DNA from: Oligoflexia bacterium
GTDB taxonomy: Bacteria; Bdellovibrionota_G; JANQFH01
Length of the DNA stretch: 64,000 bases
Direction: 5' to 3'
Assembly: GCA_028277945.1 (NCBI GenBank)
Contig: JANQFH010000021.1
Coordinates: 186,001-250,000 of the forward strand
Within the stretch, counting starts at the first letter, position 1, and the number at the start of each line of letters is the position of its first letter. Shown here in pieces: positions 33,641-42,467 of this stretch. Both the position numbers and the translations under genes were made by a program. The notes under the pieces were generated by a model. That model was not told where the DNA came from and made no database searches. It saw only the letters and a list, made by a program, of their open reading frames with translations.

Positions 33641-33819
33641 TTAGGTGCCTTTACTTTCTTTTGATCTCCCAGTCCCGCAAACCGTGCAAGCACAATCGCC
33701 GCATAAGACTGTTGATACTACCATCGCCCTGATCTTTTGCCATGGCCTCCAGTCGCCTTAGTAGTTGCTTATTGAACTTGATGGGGCTCGGAGCGTCAAG
33801 TATGGCTGGAGGTACAGAG

Positions 33820-34014
33820 TTACCAGTAACCCTGGTCCTTGAGGTCCTGGATGATGAGGCGGCGGAGGTAGGTGGAGTTGGTTTCGCCGGTCTCTGCGAG
33901 CATATCTTCCATCTTCTGGCGAATTTTGGGTGGTACTCTGGCTTCTATACGTTCGGTCACCCTACTGGGCTTTGGGCGACATTTACGTTTCTTTTTGCTC
34001 TTGGCTCTTGGCAT
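33820..34014 (-). CDS. Small ribbon-helix-helix DNA-binding protein
   Basis: 64 residues. A very basic tail (RAKSKKKRKCRPKPSR) precedes a ribbon-helix-helix motif: a short strand VTERIEARVP, then two helices KIRQKMEDMLAE and NSTYLRRLIIQDLKDQ. This is the MetJ/Arc/CopG fold used by repressors, antitoxins and relaxosome accessory proteins. No partner toxin is adjacent. It may regulate the island or act as a recombination directionality factor; inference only. Confidence 0.65.
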   Translation of the reverse strand: MPRAKSKKKRKCRPKPSRVTERIEARVPPKIRQKMEDMLAETGETNSTYLRRLIIQDLKDQGYW

Positions 34015-34477
34015 TTTTTGGCTTCTCTTTGAGTCCGTTTTTTGTACTACCGATTACGACCTTGAGCAAGCAAGACCGCCTAATTTAATACTAAAGAGGT
34101 TGGTATGGTTCCCCCTTGGCGCGAAGCACCCCCCGACCCCTGCCCACCATCAAGACCATTCATGGTAGGGGGGTAGGGGTCGGGGGGTGAAAAGCGCCGA
34201 TTTATGCTTTGTAACAGGTTTGGATGTTCCTGAAATTTAATGGCGGTCGGCCATTTAATCCCCACTTTTCAGGGTGGGGGATCATTCCCACTTTTTTCCC
34301 ACGCTGTCGCGCGTTATTTTGGCTGCTTTGAAGTGGGAAAGAGTTTTGTATGTTGCCTTTAGTGTAACCTTTGTACCCGTGCTTGCTACTGCCCAGATTT
34401 AAGTGATTGACCTATATCGTTACTTGTCATACAAATAACGTCATAAGTCTTAGGATGATGGCGAAGCGAGGTGCAAC
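34015..34477. other. Non-coding region upstream of integrase with long inverted repeat
   Basis: 463 bp without a credible gene. It contains the G/C-run inverted repeat at 34118-34198 and several CCCACTTTT-type repeats between about 34262 and 34345 (including one in reverse orientation, AAGTGGGAAAG). These could be integrase arm-type sites, an origin, or operator sites. Confidence 0.5.
34118..34198. repeat. Long imperfect inverted repeat with C/G runs
   Basis: Arms 34118-34150 and 34162-34198 pair over most of their length, including CCCCCCGACCCCT against AGGGGTCGGGGGG, around a loop of about 11 nt. The left arm is interrupted by a few mismatches and small bulges. No coding function; a cruciform or G-quadruplex-capable structure is possible. 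Confidence 0.7.
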
Positions 34478-34678
34478 ATGGGAGCACAGCTCAAGATTTG
34501 CTTCGCGCAATCCACTCCCAGTGATAGAGATTTAACAGGCAGGCAAGACGGCACCAATGCGTTTTGCTTCTGCAAGGTCTTTGACAACCGAATAGAGGTT
34601 TTTAACGGTCAGGAAATTGGCGGTTTGTCCTCTGGTAAGCGTTTGTTGGTTGGCAGAAAGGCAGGCGATTTGCCATGA
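34478..34678 (+). CDS. Small ORF preceding the integrase
   Basis: 66 residues, ending in an ATGA overlap with the integrase gene, which is the main reason to accept it. AGGTGCAAC before the ATG gives a weak ribosome site. The protein has two beta-like segments (LKICFAQST and RIEVFNGQEIGG) and no recognisable family. The position is one where excisionases or small regulatory partners of integrases are often found; this protein shows no obvious helix-turn-helix. Confidence 0.45.
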   Translation: MGAQLKICFAQSTPSDRDLTGRQDGTNAFCFCKVFDNRIEVFNGQEIGGLSSGKRLLVGRKAGDLP

Positions 34679-35991
34679 CAACCAAACCAAAAAGATTGCG
34701 CCAGGAGGTAGCCGTCAGAGGTTACCCAGGCATCTTCAAAACCCTATACTGGAGTGAAACGAAGGGTCGCTATGTAGATCCAAGATCGATTCGGGGCTGT
34801 AGGGCCAAACCCTTTCGAGTGGTTAAGCGCGTGAAGGTGCTTGGCCGCTGGAAAAAGGTGCAGGCGATGTTTGATACCATTGATGCGGCTCGCGCGTGGC
34901 GAGACAAGACCACGAAGACGCCGCAAGCGAGAGTAACGCACACCTATACACTCGGCGATCTCATCGAAGAGTGGCAGCGCTGGTCCATTGGTCGGTATCG
35001 TGAGAGCACACGCGAGCAGTACGCCAAGGAGGTCAAACACATGGCCTTGTTGATGCGAGTTCCGGTGGAAGCGCTTACCGCTTACGATATTGACTGCTGG
35101 TTGCAGCAGTTGATCGATCCTGGTTATCCGAAGCCAAAGAGTCGGACCTCGTTTCGGCGCGAGGTGACCAGCCTTAAAACCATTCTCAACTGGTATCGTG
35201 AGCGCAAAAACTCTCGTTTTCAACCACCGATTCTCAAACGTCACAAACAAGATGCGGTGTTTACGAGAAGAGCGCAGGCGAGGAAACTCCCCTTAACTGA
35301 GGAGCAGCTTGAAGATGTACTTGATTGGTTGAAAGTTCACTCGAAAAAGCCGGTCTACTACTATCTGGCAGCGCTGCAGGCGCTCTCCGGCCCACGCATT
35401 GGTGAAGCGTGTGGTTTGATGTGGAAGGATATGGACTGGCAAAATCAGCGTTACACGATTCAGCGGATTGTCTGGTGGTCGACCAAGACCTCCAAGCCAA
35501 AACTTCGAGAGGGAACCAAGACCGATGAGATCCGTGTGGTGAAGATCTGTCCGCGGTTGCTGGAGTTACTTAACGAGTGGCAAGAGCACGGCAAGCGTTG
35601 TGAGTTTGTCTTTCACAGCGACGGTAAACTGCTCACGCGTACCGCCATTCAAAATGCCTACAACCAGGCGTTTGAACGTTTGGGTTTACCTCAGCGAGCA
35701 ACGCATGTGTTTCGTCACACCTTTGCGACGATCCATGCCGATCAAACGAAAGACATACGTGCAACCCAAGGGGCCCTCGGGCACAAGGATCTTAGAACCA
35801 CACAACACTACGCTAGTGTGTCGGAGCGAACGCAAGCGCAAGCGTTGGGGGATTTTCGTTTGGGCCAAAGTCGAAAGCAGCAGCCAACACCGCCAGGTGG
35901 AAATGTCATTCCACTGAAGCCAAGGGAGGCAAGAGACAAGGAGCTGTCCCGCATTGTCCCGCAGAATTTGGGGCCGAAGGAGAGCTCTTAG
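34675..35991 (+). CDS. Tyrosine site-specific integrase
   Basis: 438 residues. An N-terminal arm-type region, then a core-binding SAM-like domain (about 90-170, TYTLGDLIEEWQRWSIGRYR), then the catalytic domain with Arg in SGPRIGEACGL, the H-x-x-R in THVFRHTFATIH, the second His in ALGHKDLRTTQHYA and the nucleophile Tyr in QHYASVS. It catalyses integration and excision of the island. The gene ends 28 bp from the 3' end of tRNA-Ser, the likely target. Confidence 0.93.
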   Translation: MTTKPKRLRQEVAVRGYPGIFKTLYWSETKGRYVDPRSIRGCRAKPFRVVKRVKVLGRWKKVQAMFDTIDAARAWRDKTTKTPQARVTHTYTLGDLIEEWQRWSIGRYRESTREQYAKEVKHMALLMRVPVEALTAYDIDCWLQQLIDPGYPKPKSRTSFRREVTSLKTILNWYRERKNSRFQPPILKRHKQDAVFTRRAQARKLPLTEEQLEDVLDWLKVHSKKPVYYYLAALQALSGPRIGEACGLMWKDMDWQNQRYTIQRIVWWSTKTSKPKLREGTKTDEIRVVKICPRLLELLNEWQEHGKRCEFVFHSDGKLLTRTAIQNAYNQAFERLGLPQRATHVFRHTFATIHADQTKDIRATQGALGHKDLRTTQHYASVSERTQAQALGDFRLGQSRKQQPTPPGGNVIPLKPREARDKELSRIVPQNLGPKESS

Positions 35992-36019
35992 TGATTCAGA
36001 GTGGTTACGAAGAAAAAAA

Positions 36020-36107
36020 CGGAGGAGGAGGGATTCGAACCCCCGGAGCGCTCATCACGCTCAACGGTTTTCAAGACCGCCGCCTTCAACCACTCGGCCA
36101 CTCCTCC
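36020..36107 (-). tRNA. tRNA-Ser (anticodon TGA)
   Basis: 88 nt on the minus strand. Acceptor GGAGGAG pairs with CTCCTCC and the discriminator is G; the anticodon arm is CGGT-CTTGAAA-ACCG with anticodon TGA; a long variable arm of class II type follows (GAGCGTGATGAGCGCTC); the T arm is GGGGGTTCGAATCCC (with a slightly altered pairing). CCA is not encoded. Its 3' 17 bp (36020-36036) are the att core of the island. Confidence 0.95.
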
Positions 36108-36140
36108 ATGAATCAGACAGGCTATACCACAAGATCAGAG

Positions 36141-36602
36141 CTATTTCCCGGATTTTGCTACGTTTTTGCTCAGGGTTCGCTGCAACCGTTCATGCATGCT
36201 GAGCAGATTGATGGAGAGAGCGAGAAAGTCTGAAGAGGTGATGATGCCGGCCAGCCGCTTGCCCTGCAATACTGGTAGGCAGCCCCACTTGTTGGTTTTC
36301 ATGAGGCGCGCTACCTCACGCAGATCGGCTTTGGGCGTTGTTGTTTGAATCTTTCGGTGCATCAACTGCTTGAGGGGAATCTGCCAGATGCTCTGGCGAT
36401 TTTTGGTGTACTCTTTGGTGAGATAAGAGGCGCTGGCCGCAAGCAGATCGCGATGGGTGATCAAGCCAAGAAAGGTACCCTTTTTGTCAACAACTGGGAT
36501 GTGACGGATACGTTTACTCTTCATCACTTTCATCGCGCTGCCAAAACTGTCGTTGGCTAGCATGGCAACTACATTTTCCGTCATCAGCGTCTCAACTTGC
36601 AT
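36141..36602 (-). CDS. CBS-domain pair protein
   Basis: 153 residues made of two CBS motifs (VETLMTENVVAMLANDSFGS, and LMHRKIQTTTPKADLREVAR). It resembles an adenine-nucleotide-sensing Bateman module without effector domain. It starts 9 bp after the asd stop codon and so may be the last gene of the psd-pssA-asd operon. A Lys/Ser-rich tail follows the second motif. Not closely alike the CBS protein at 17772. Confidence 0.88.
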   Translation of the reverse strand: MQVETLMTENVVAMLANDSFGSAMKVMKSKRIRHIPVVDKKGTFLGLITHRDLLAASASYLTKEYTKNRQSIWQIPLKQLMHRKIQTTTPKADLREVARLMKTNKWGCLPVLQGKRLAGIITSSDFLALSINLLSMHERLQRTLSKNVAKSGK

Positions 36603-36611
36603 TGCTTCCTC

Positions 36612-37637
36612 TCAGTGTTTTGTTGCAATCAAAGTCTCGGCTATCTGTACTGCATTCAGCGCCGCCCCTTTTCGTAGGTTGTCAGCGACCACCCACAAGT
36701 GCAAGCCGTGCGGGTTGTGTAGGTCTTTGCGAATCCTGCCGACAAAAACCTCATCCTTACTAATGGCATTAAAGGGCAGAGGATAGAGCTCTTCCTTGGG
36801 ATCGTCTAGAACTTTGATTCCCGGAGCAGCAGCCAGCAGCTGTTTGACATCGTCAACCTCTGTCGGCGATTCCGTCTCAAGATAGATCGACTCACTGTGG
36901 GAACAGAAGGTCGGTACGCGCACGGTTGTTGCTGAGACCGGCAGCGATGGCAGGTGGAGAATCTTTCTCGTCTCATTAGCCACCTTCATCTCTTCACGAG
37001 TATAGCCACTAGGTTCAAAGCTATCTACCTGCGGAATACAGTTAAAAGCGATTTGGTGCGGAAAGACCTCTTGAGAAAATTCACGGTTGTTCAATAGCGC
37101 CACCACCTGCGACGAGAGTTCTTGCATGGCACGGCGACCTGCTCCGGAGACAGACTGATAGGTGGAGACGATGACCCTGGTCAACTCGTACTTTACGTGA
37201 ATAGGCGCCAAGGCGACGACCATCTGAATGGTTGAGCAGTTGGGGTTGGCAACGATGTTTTGCTTGTCGACCATCTGCAGATCTCCAGGGTTCACCTCAG
37301 GTACTACCAGCGGCACATCCTCCTGCATGCGAAACGCGCTCGAATTATCAATGACAATGCATCCTTGCCGGCCACAGAGCGGGGCATACTCCCTACTAAC
37401 AGCGCCGCCAGCCGTAAAAATAGCGAAGTCTAAATCGTTGAAGCTCTCCTCATCGAGACAGCTGGTTTTTAAGCGCTCGCCGCGAAAGGTCTGTTCACAC
37501 CCTTCTGAGCGTTGGGATGAAAAGAGGTGTAGTTCACCCAGCGGAAACGGCCGCTCCTCGAGGATGGCAAGCACGGTTTCACCCACAGCGCCGGTACTAC
37601 CGACGATACCAACGTTGTATCTCCTTTGCGAACTCAT
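36612..37637 (-). CDS. asd: Aspartate-semialdehyde dehydrogenase
   Basis: 341 residues. Reduces aspartyl phosphate to aspartate semialdehyde, the branch step to lysine/diaminopimelate, threonine and methionine. The NADP-binding VGIVGSTGAVGETVLAIL is at the N-terminus, the catalytic Cys in NPNCSTIQMV, and the family VPTFCSHSESIYLE motif with the active-site His is in the C-terminal half. Length matches the bacterial enzyme. It overlaps the M28 peptidase gene by 4 bp. Confidence 0.95.
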   Translation of the reverse strand: MSSQRRYNVGIVGSTGAVGETVLAILEERPFPLGELHLFSSQRSEGCEQTFRGERLKTSCLDEESFNDLDFAIFTAGGAVSREYAPLCGRQGCIVIDNSSAFRMQEDVPLVVPEVNPGDLQMVDKQNIVANPNCSTIQMVVALAPIHVKYELTRVIVSTYQSVSGAGRRAMQELSSQVVALLNNREFSQEVFPHQIAFNCIPQVDSFEPSGYTREEMKVANETRKILHLPSLPVSATTVRVPTFCSHSESIYLETESPTEVDDVKQLLAAAPGIKVLDDPKEELYPLPFNAISKDEVFVGRIRKDLHNPHGLHLWVVADNLRKGAALNAVQIAETLIATKH

Positions 37638-38557
37638 TGGCTCATTCGTTCCTGGTCTAGCTGCTTGAGCAGCTCCAAAGTCACTTCTCCTACTATCTGT
37701 AGGCTCTTTGGCGAAATTTTGTCAATGGTGTCTTTGCTGCTGTGGAAAAATGAGCCTGCACCCGTAGGGGTAGGGCGGCCATAACGAAAATCAATCAGGT
37801 CTATAGCTGGAATATGGAGTCTTCGAAAAGGAATGTGATCATCAAGAATGTTTACCGAGTATTGAAAGAAGTGACGGCTCCACCCCTTACGCCTGGCGAT
37901 TTCGGTGACAGCAGCTATGAGCTCTGGATCAGAGTTGCTATCCCGCGCTACATCCAATTCCTTATCACCAATCATATCCAGCAGTACCATGGCCCGCACG
38001 CTTGCGTGCAGGCCACTCTGCTTGAGCTCAGCCGCAAGGTGGCGACTACCGTAGAGACCATCCGTTGCCGACCAGCTCTCAAAGGCCTCTTCACCGTCAA
38101 AGAAGACAAACCAGTAGGTGTGTTGTGAACCGCGGCCAATCAAGTGCGGAATAAGTTCGACCACTAAGGCACATGCCGCTGCCGCGTCGTTGGCGCCGAC
38201 AAATTTCATGGATGCTGGCATTAGTTTTGTCTCAAGATGACAAGCGAGCATGAGAATACGGTTGTGAGGTGAGGCGTGGATGCCAATGAGATTTTGCATG
38301 GCCACTTTTCCCTTTGGAGTTGATGCTGTGAATGAATCTTCTTTGATGGTTAAACCGTAACTCTGCAAACGATTTTTCATGAACTTCCTGGTCTGTCGCA
38401 GTGCTGTAGACCCACTTGGTCTTGGACCATAGGCGAGTATTTTTTCTGTAGTGCTCAAGGCACGTTGTCCTAAATTTTCTATAGGAGGTTCTTGGGTCGC
38501 TGAACCTGATGCCGACATCAACACCAAAACTGCAACAGGCAGCAGGAGCCAGGGCAT
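37634..38557 (-). CDS. Exported M28-family zinc peptidase or glutaminyl cyclase-like protein
   Basis: 307 residues with a signal peptide (about 1-20, LLLPVAVLVLMSASG). M28 fold: zinc ligands expected in LACHLETKLM (His), GANDAAAACALV (Asp), VFFDGEEAFE (Glu) and VLLDMIGDKEL (Asp), with a later His in SFFHSSKDTIDKIS. The spacing and FFDGEEAF context resemble glutaminyl-peptide cyclotransferases as much as aminopeptidases. It overlaps pssA by one base and asd by 4 bp. Activity cannot be told apart from sequence alone. Confidence 0.82.
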   Translation of the reverse strand: MPWLLLPVAVLVLMSASGSATQEPPIENLGQRALSTTEKILAYGPRPSGSTALRQTRKFMKNRLQSYGLTIKEDSFTASTPKGKVAMQNLIGIHASPHNRILMLACHLETKLMPASMKFVGANDAAAACALVVELIPHLIGRGSQHTYWFVFFDGEEAFESWSATDGLYGSRHLAAELKQSGLHASVRAMVLLDMIGDKELDVARDSNSDPELIAAVTEIARRKGWSRHFFQYSVNILDDHIPFRRLHIPAIDLIDFRYGRPTPTGAGSFFHSSKDTIDKISPKSLQIVGEVTLELLKQLDQERMSQ

Positions 38558-39384
38558 TACAAGCCTGTAGAGGGTTTAATCGCCGGTTTGCTCTCGTCGT
38601 CGTGATTGCTGTTCTTATCAAACACGGTTTGTCCCAGCCACTGTTGTAGGCGTTTACGTGTTTCAGCCGGCAAAAAGGTCTCAACAACCCCGAGCAGAGT
38701 GTAACCAGCCGAGAACAAGAGCAATGTTAAGACCGGTTTGGCAACGATGACAATGAGGGAAACCAGCAGTAAGATCATAACGCTGAACGACCGCTGTTTT
38801 TTGAAATCGATCTCTTTAAAGCTGCGAAAATGGATGTTACTAACCATGAGCAGTGCCAAAAAATAAACCAGAAAGACAAGGTAGACCCTTTCCGGCTTGA
38901 TGGCAGCATCGAGATCTGGATGCAGCATGACCGTCGTAGTGATCAAGCAGGCGGCAATAGGCGTTGGCAGACCGTGGAAAAACGTTTTGTCTCTGGTTGT
39001 GGTCTGGGCATTGAAGCGCGCCAGTCGTAGTGCGCCGCAACCAAAGTAAAGGAAGGCTGCAAGCCAACCGATCCTACCAAAGGAGTTTAAACCCCAAGTG
39101 TAGACGAGCAGGGCTGGAGCCATGCAAAAGGAGGTGAGATCCGCCAAGGAGTCATACTCAATGCCAAAGATGCTGGTCTTTTTCATCAGCCGGGCAATAC
39201 GGCCATCGAGGCCGTCGAAAATCGCGGCAATGAGAATGGCGGCACCGGCTTTAGAAAATTCTACCCTATCGGTGGAAACCGACTGGATGATTTTGACAAT
39301 GGCAAAGTAACCGCAAAAGAGGTTTAGCGTCGTAAAGATATTCGGTAGTATGTAGATTCCTCTAGAAAAGCCTCTTGGTCTCAC
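38557..39384 (-). CDS. pssA: CDP-diacylglycerol-serine O-phosphatidyltransferase
   Basis: 275-residue integral membrane enzyme making phosphatidylserine from CDP-diacylglycerol and serine. The CDP-alcohol phosphatidyltransferase motif is clear (DGLDGRIAR followed by G and YDSLAD). About six to eight hydrophobic segments. It overlaps psd by 4 bp. The presence of both enzymes shows that the cell makes phosphatidylethanolamine. Confidence 0.95.
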   Translation of the reverse strand: MRPRGFSRGIYILPNIFTTLNLFCGYFAIVKIIQSVSTDRVEFSKAGAAILIAAIFDGLDGRIARLMKKTSIFGIEYDSLADLTSFCMAPALLVYTWGLNSFGRIGWLAAFLYFGCGALRLARFNAQTTTRDKTFFHGLPTPIAACLITTTVMLHPDLDAAIKPERVYLVFLVYFLALLMVSNIHFRSFKEIDFKKQRSFSVMILLLVSLIVIVAKPVLTLLLFSAGYTLLGVVETFLPAETRKRLQQWLGQTVFDKNSNHDDESKPAIKPSTGL

Positions 39385-40049
39385 GATCTATCTTCCTTGA
39401 GCGCTATGATCGACTCGCCGCCCTTGAGATTTTGTCCGGGCTTAGCAAATACAGTCCATTCAGCCGGTATCCATAGATCCACACGAGAACCGAAGCGGAT
39501 GAGACCCATCAGCTCACCTCGTTTCACTTCATCGCCCGTTTTAGCATAGCAGACAATCCTACGAGCCATAGGCGAGGCGATTTGGGTGACGAGAACCTTC
39601 TGGCCCTCTGGTGTAATCAGCAGTGTAGCATTTCGTTCGTTATGAAGCGAAGCCTTTTCCAAAAAGGCCCAAAAGAACCTTCCTGGGGTATACTTTACTG
39701 AGTCTACTTTGCCGTAGCAGGGGTAGCGGTTTACATGCACATTGAGGACAGAGAGGAAAATCGACACGCGCCGACTTTTCTGTTGACCTAGATCTGCATT
39801 CTCTTCAGCAGCACCGATGTTGAGCACTTTACCATCCGCAGGTGCGACAATCGTACGTGGGTCGTCAGGGATCCATCTTCTTGGGTTGCGGAAGAAAAAC
39901 GCTGCACCTATGGCTAGCAGCATCAGGATGATGGACGTCGTTTGCCAACCGAGCCAATAGGTGACTATGGCAGTGACTACCGGTGTGAAAACGAAAGGCC
40001 AGCCTTCACGGGCTAGGAGAGGCTCCTTCGACAACGTAGGTTCTTTCAT
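39381..40049 (-). CDS. psd: Phosphatidylserine decarboxylase proenzyme
   Basis: 222 residues, the short archaeal-type Psd. Converts phosphatidylserine to phosphatidylethanolamine. Two N-terminal hydrophobic segments, then the catalytic region with conserved VNRYPCYGKVDSVKYTPGRF and RNATLLIT. The self-cleavage site is Gly-Ser in LIRFGSRVDLW; the Ser becomes the pyruvoyl group. The 5' end overlaps the DUF465 gene by 44 bp. Confidence 0.95.
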   Translation of the reverse strand: MKEPTLSKEPLLAREGWPFVFTPVVTAIVTYWLGWQTTSIILMLLAIGAAFFFRNPRRWIPDDPRTIVAPADGKVLNIGAAEENADLGQQKSRRVSIFLSVLNVHVNRYPCYGKVDSVKYTPGRFFWAFLEKASLHNERNATLLITPEGQKVLVTQIASPMARRIVCYAKTGDEVKRGELMGLIRFGSRVDLWIPAEWTVFAKPGQNLKGGESIIALKEDRS

Positions 40050-40260
40050 GTTGAACGAGGATCTCCTCCATGCGGTCTTTGTTCTTCAACTTCAGCTTCT
40101 TAAGTTTGGTTACCTCTAGTTGCTGTTCAGTCGTTAGGTAAAGCCTCTTGTCTAATTCTTTGAGTTGATGGTCGAGAGCGCGGTGCTCTTCGTAGAGCTG
40201 GCGGAAGTGTTCATCCGTCTTCAGTAGCTGGCCGACCAGGGCAGGGCGATTCTTTAGCAT
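40006..40260 (-). CDS. DUF465 (YdcH-like) small coiled-coil protein
   Basis: 84 residues, almost wholly a helical hairpin rich in charged residues, as in DUF465/YdcH. Family landmarks such as LLKTDEHFRQLYEEHRALDH and the LKKLKLKNKDRMEEIL end (Leu-Lys-x-Lys-Asp-x-Met) are present. Function is unknown. Its 3' end overlaps psd by 44 bp, so it is probably co-translated with the phospholipid genes. Divergent from pgk. Confidence 0.85.
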   Translation of the reverse strand: MLKNRPALVGQLLKTDEHFRQLYEEHRALDHQLKELDKRLYLTTEQQLEVTKLKKLKLKNKDRMEEILVQHERTYVVEGASPSP

Positions 40261-40496
40261 GGTCTTTTCTCCTTACTGAAAGGTGGCAGAGTGGGTTGAT
40301 GGGATTTACGGTAGGGTTGTGGCTGATGGAACAGAGGCTAGTTGACGCGGTTTTCCAAACCATTGCTGTTAAAATATTGCAAACCCTGGTGGCTGTCAAA
40401 TGGCTGTTGCCGATCTAGGCCCTTGACAAAGCCGTGGCTCACTCTATAACCATTCTAGATTATTGGTTTTTAGCCCAGTCAGCGGTTTCAAAAGAG

Positions 40497-41675
40497 ATGT
40501 TGGATTTAGCCCAGCTGCGTCGGCTCGACTCGATTGCTTGTGAAAAGCGTAAGGTTTTCTTGCGCTTAGATCTAAACGTGCCCATGCGGCCGGACGCGAC
40601 CATTGCCGACGACAGCCGTATTCGGGCGGCGCTACCAACCATCTCCTTGCTGCAACAGAGTCAGGCGCAGCTAGTGGTCGCTTCACATCTTGGTCGTCCC
40701 GCTGCTGGCGAGGTGGCAGGGTATAGTCTGCGACCGGTGGCAGATCGTTTGCGCGAGCTGCTCGGCAGCCGTGTGCATTTTGTTACCGACTGTGTAGGTC
40801 CTGTCAGGCAAAAAGCCATGGCGACCCTTGCGCCTGGTGAGGTGTTGCTTTTAGAGAATACGCGATTCTATGCTGAGGAGAGCGCCAATGAACCGCAATT
40901 TGCGGCAGCCTTGGCAGAGGGTATGGAGGTGTATATAAATGATGCCTTTGCAACCCTGCACCGCCAGCATGCTTCAACCGCTGGTATGGCCGGTTACTTT
41001 TCTCATAAGGCCATTGGCTTGCTCGTGGGCTCAGAGCTTGCTGCGCTCACCCCTTTGTTGAGTTCGCCGCATAAGCCCTTTACGCTAATTCTCGGTGGCG
41101 CAAAGGTCAGTGGTAAGATTGAATTGGTCCGCAACTTGCTGAGCAACATTGATCGACTGCTGATAGGTGGTGGCATGGCTTTTACCTTTTTGAGGGCAGA
41201 GGGAAAGGCGATTGGCAGCTCCCTGGTTGAGGCGGGTAAGGTGCGTGAGAGTGAGGAGATTCTTAAGGAGGCCGCCAGGAGTGGAGTTGAAGTCTACCTA
41301 CCAGAGGATTTTTGCATCCGTAGAGAGGGTGGCGAAGTAGAAATGGTCGACACGCTCGGCGCGACCGACCAGGGGCTTGATATAGGCCCCAAGACCACAG
41401 CCGCCTTTGTCAAGGCGATTGCCGGTTCTGCCACGCTCTTTTGGAATGGCCCTCTTGGTGTTTTTGAGCAGGCGGCCTTTAGAGGCGGTACGTTGGCAGT
41501 GGCTAAGGAGGTTGTTGCATCTAAAGCCCACAGTGTTATCGGTGGTGGGGATACGCTGGCTGCCTTTAAGCAGCTCAACCTTTTGCACAAGGTGCAACAC
41601 GCCTCTACCGGTGGCGGAGCCACCTTAGCGTTTTTAGCGGGTAAGAGATTGCCTGGGCTGCAAGCTCTGTTATAG
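40497..41675 (+). CDS. pgk: Phosphoglycerate kinase
   Basis: 392 residues from the ATG at 40497, a typical length; an in-frame ATG at 40434 would add 21 unusual residues. Catalyses 1,3-bisphosphoglycerate plus ADP to 3-phosphoglycerate plus ATP. N-domain motifs VFLRLDLNVPM, SHLGRP and LLLENTRFYAEE, C-domain GGAKVSGKIEL, FWNGPLGVFE and VIGGGDTLA are clear. The first gene of a long plus-strand run with tpiA (30 bp gap) and secG. Confidence 0.95.
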   Translation: MLDLAQLRRLDSIACEKRKVFLRLDLNVPMRPDATIADDSRIRAALPTISLLQQSQAQLVVASHLGRPAAGEVAGYSLRPVADRLRELLGSRVHFVTDCVGPVRQKAMATLAPGEVLLLENTRFYAEESANEPQFAAALAEGMEVYINDAFATLHRQHASTAGMAGYFSHKAIGLLVGSELAALTPLLSSPHKPFTLILGGAKVSGKIELVRNLLSNIDRLLIGGGMAFTFLRAEGKAIGSSLVEAGKVRESEEILKEAARSGVEVYLPEDFCIRREGGEVEMVDTLGATDQGLDIGPKTTAAFVKAIAGSATLFWNGPLGVFEQAAFRGGTLAVAKEVVASKAHSVIGGGDTLAAFKQLNLLHKVQHASTGGGATLAFLAGKRLPGLQALL

Positions 41676-41705
41676 CATGAATAGTTTGAGGCAAGCAGGA
41701 AGCAA

Positions 41706-42467
41706 ATGAGAAAGCCGATCGCCATTGGTAATTGGAAAATGCACAAGACGGTTAAGGAGTCGATCCGTCTGGTGACAGAGCTCAAGAATCGGCTATCGGG
41801 AAAACAGGAGGTGGAGGTGGTGGTGGCCCCAACCTCGGTTGCTCTCGAGACCGTGCGGATTGCTCTGCAAGATGTGCAGATTGGTGTGGCCGCGCAAAAT
41901 GTGCATTGGGAAGAGAGCGGCGCTTTTACCGGGGAAGTTTCTGCTGCGATGCTAGCCGATATTGGCTGTACCTATGTTATTATTGGACATTCGGAAAGGC
42001 GGCAACAGTGGCATGAGACCGATGCGCAGGTTCAGTTGAAGTTCAAGGCTGCCATAGAACAGGATCTGGTTCCTATCGTCTGTATTGGCGAAACTTGGCA
42101 GCAGCGCCAAGACAACGAGACAGAGAAAGTTATCGACAAGCAACTCAATGAGATACTTGTTGCAGGAAATATTTTTCATGGTAGCGATTTTCTCATTGCC
42201 TATGAGCCTATTTGGGCAATTGGCACTGGCAACAACGCTACACCAGAGCAGGCACAAAAGGTTCATGAGCACATTCGTGAATACCTAGCGCGAATGTTTC
42301 GTGGTGATGTTGCCGAACAGGTACGTATTGTTTACGGTGGCTCAGTCACTGCGAAGAACTCTGCCGAGCTGTGGCGTATGCCAGATGTAGATGGTCTGTT
42401 GGTTGGTACAGCCTCTTTAGAAGCCGAGAGCTTCAGTAAGATTGTGCTGAATCAAGGAGAGAGGTGA
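41706..42467 (+). CDS. tpiA: Triosephosphate isomerase
   Basis: 253 residues. Interconverts dihydroxyacetone phosphate and glyceraldehyde 3-phosphate. Catalytic Lys in GNWKMHKT, His in VIIGHSERRQQW, Glu in AYEPIWAIGTG, and the C-terminal phosphate loop YGGSVTAKNS are all present. The terminal codons overlap the possible GTG start of secG by 4 bp. Confidence 0.97.
   Translation: MRKPIAIGNWKMHKTVKESIRLVTELKNRLSGKQEVEVVVAPTSVALETVRIALQDVQIGVAAQNVHWEESGAFTGEVSAAMLADIGCTYVIIGHSERRQQWHETDAQVQLKFKAAIEQDLVPIVCIGETWQQRQDNETEKVIDKQLNEILVAGNIFHGSDFLIAYEPIWAIGTGNNATPEQAQKVHEHIREYLARMFRGDVAEQVRIVYGGSVTAKNSAELWRMPDVDGLLVGTASLEAESFSKIVLNQGER

Larger units (their letters stand above)
27851..36036. mobile_element. 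Genomic island integrated in tRNA-Ser
   Basis: About 8.2 kb bounded by a 17-bp direct repeat, one copy being the 3' end of tRNA-Ser(TGA). The tyrosine integrase gene ends 28 bp from the tRNA, as is usual. Cargo: a DUF6788-like protein, AbiE pair, XRE-DUF5677-membrane unit, DUF4236 protein, ribbon-helix-helix protein and a small ORF before the integrase. No transfer, replication or phage structural genes are seen, so it is probably a non-autonomous or satellite-type integrative element carrying defence genes. Confidence 0.7.

Noticed and set aside
34080-34265. 61-codon minus-strand frame over the C/G inverted repeat
   Set aside because: Its translation is driven by the repeat; no ribosome site or family.
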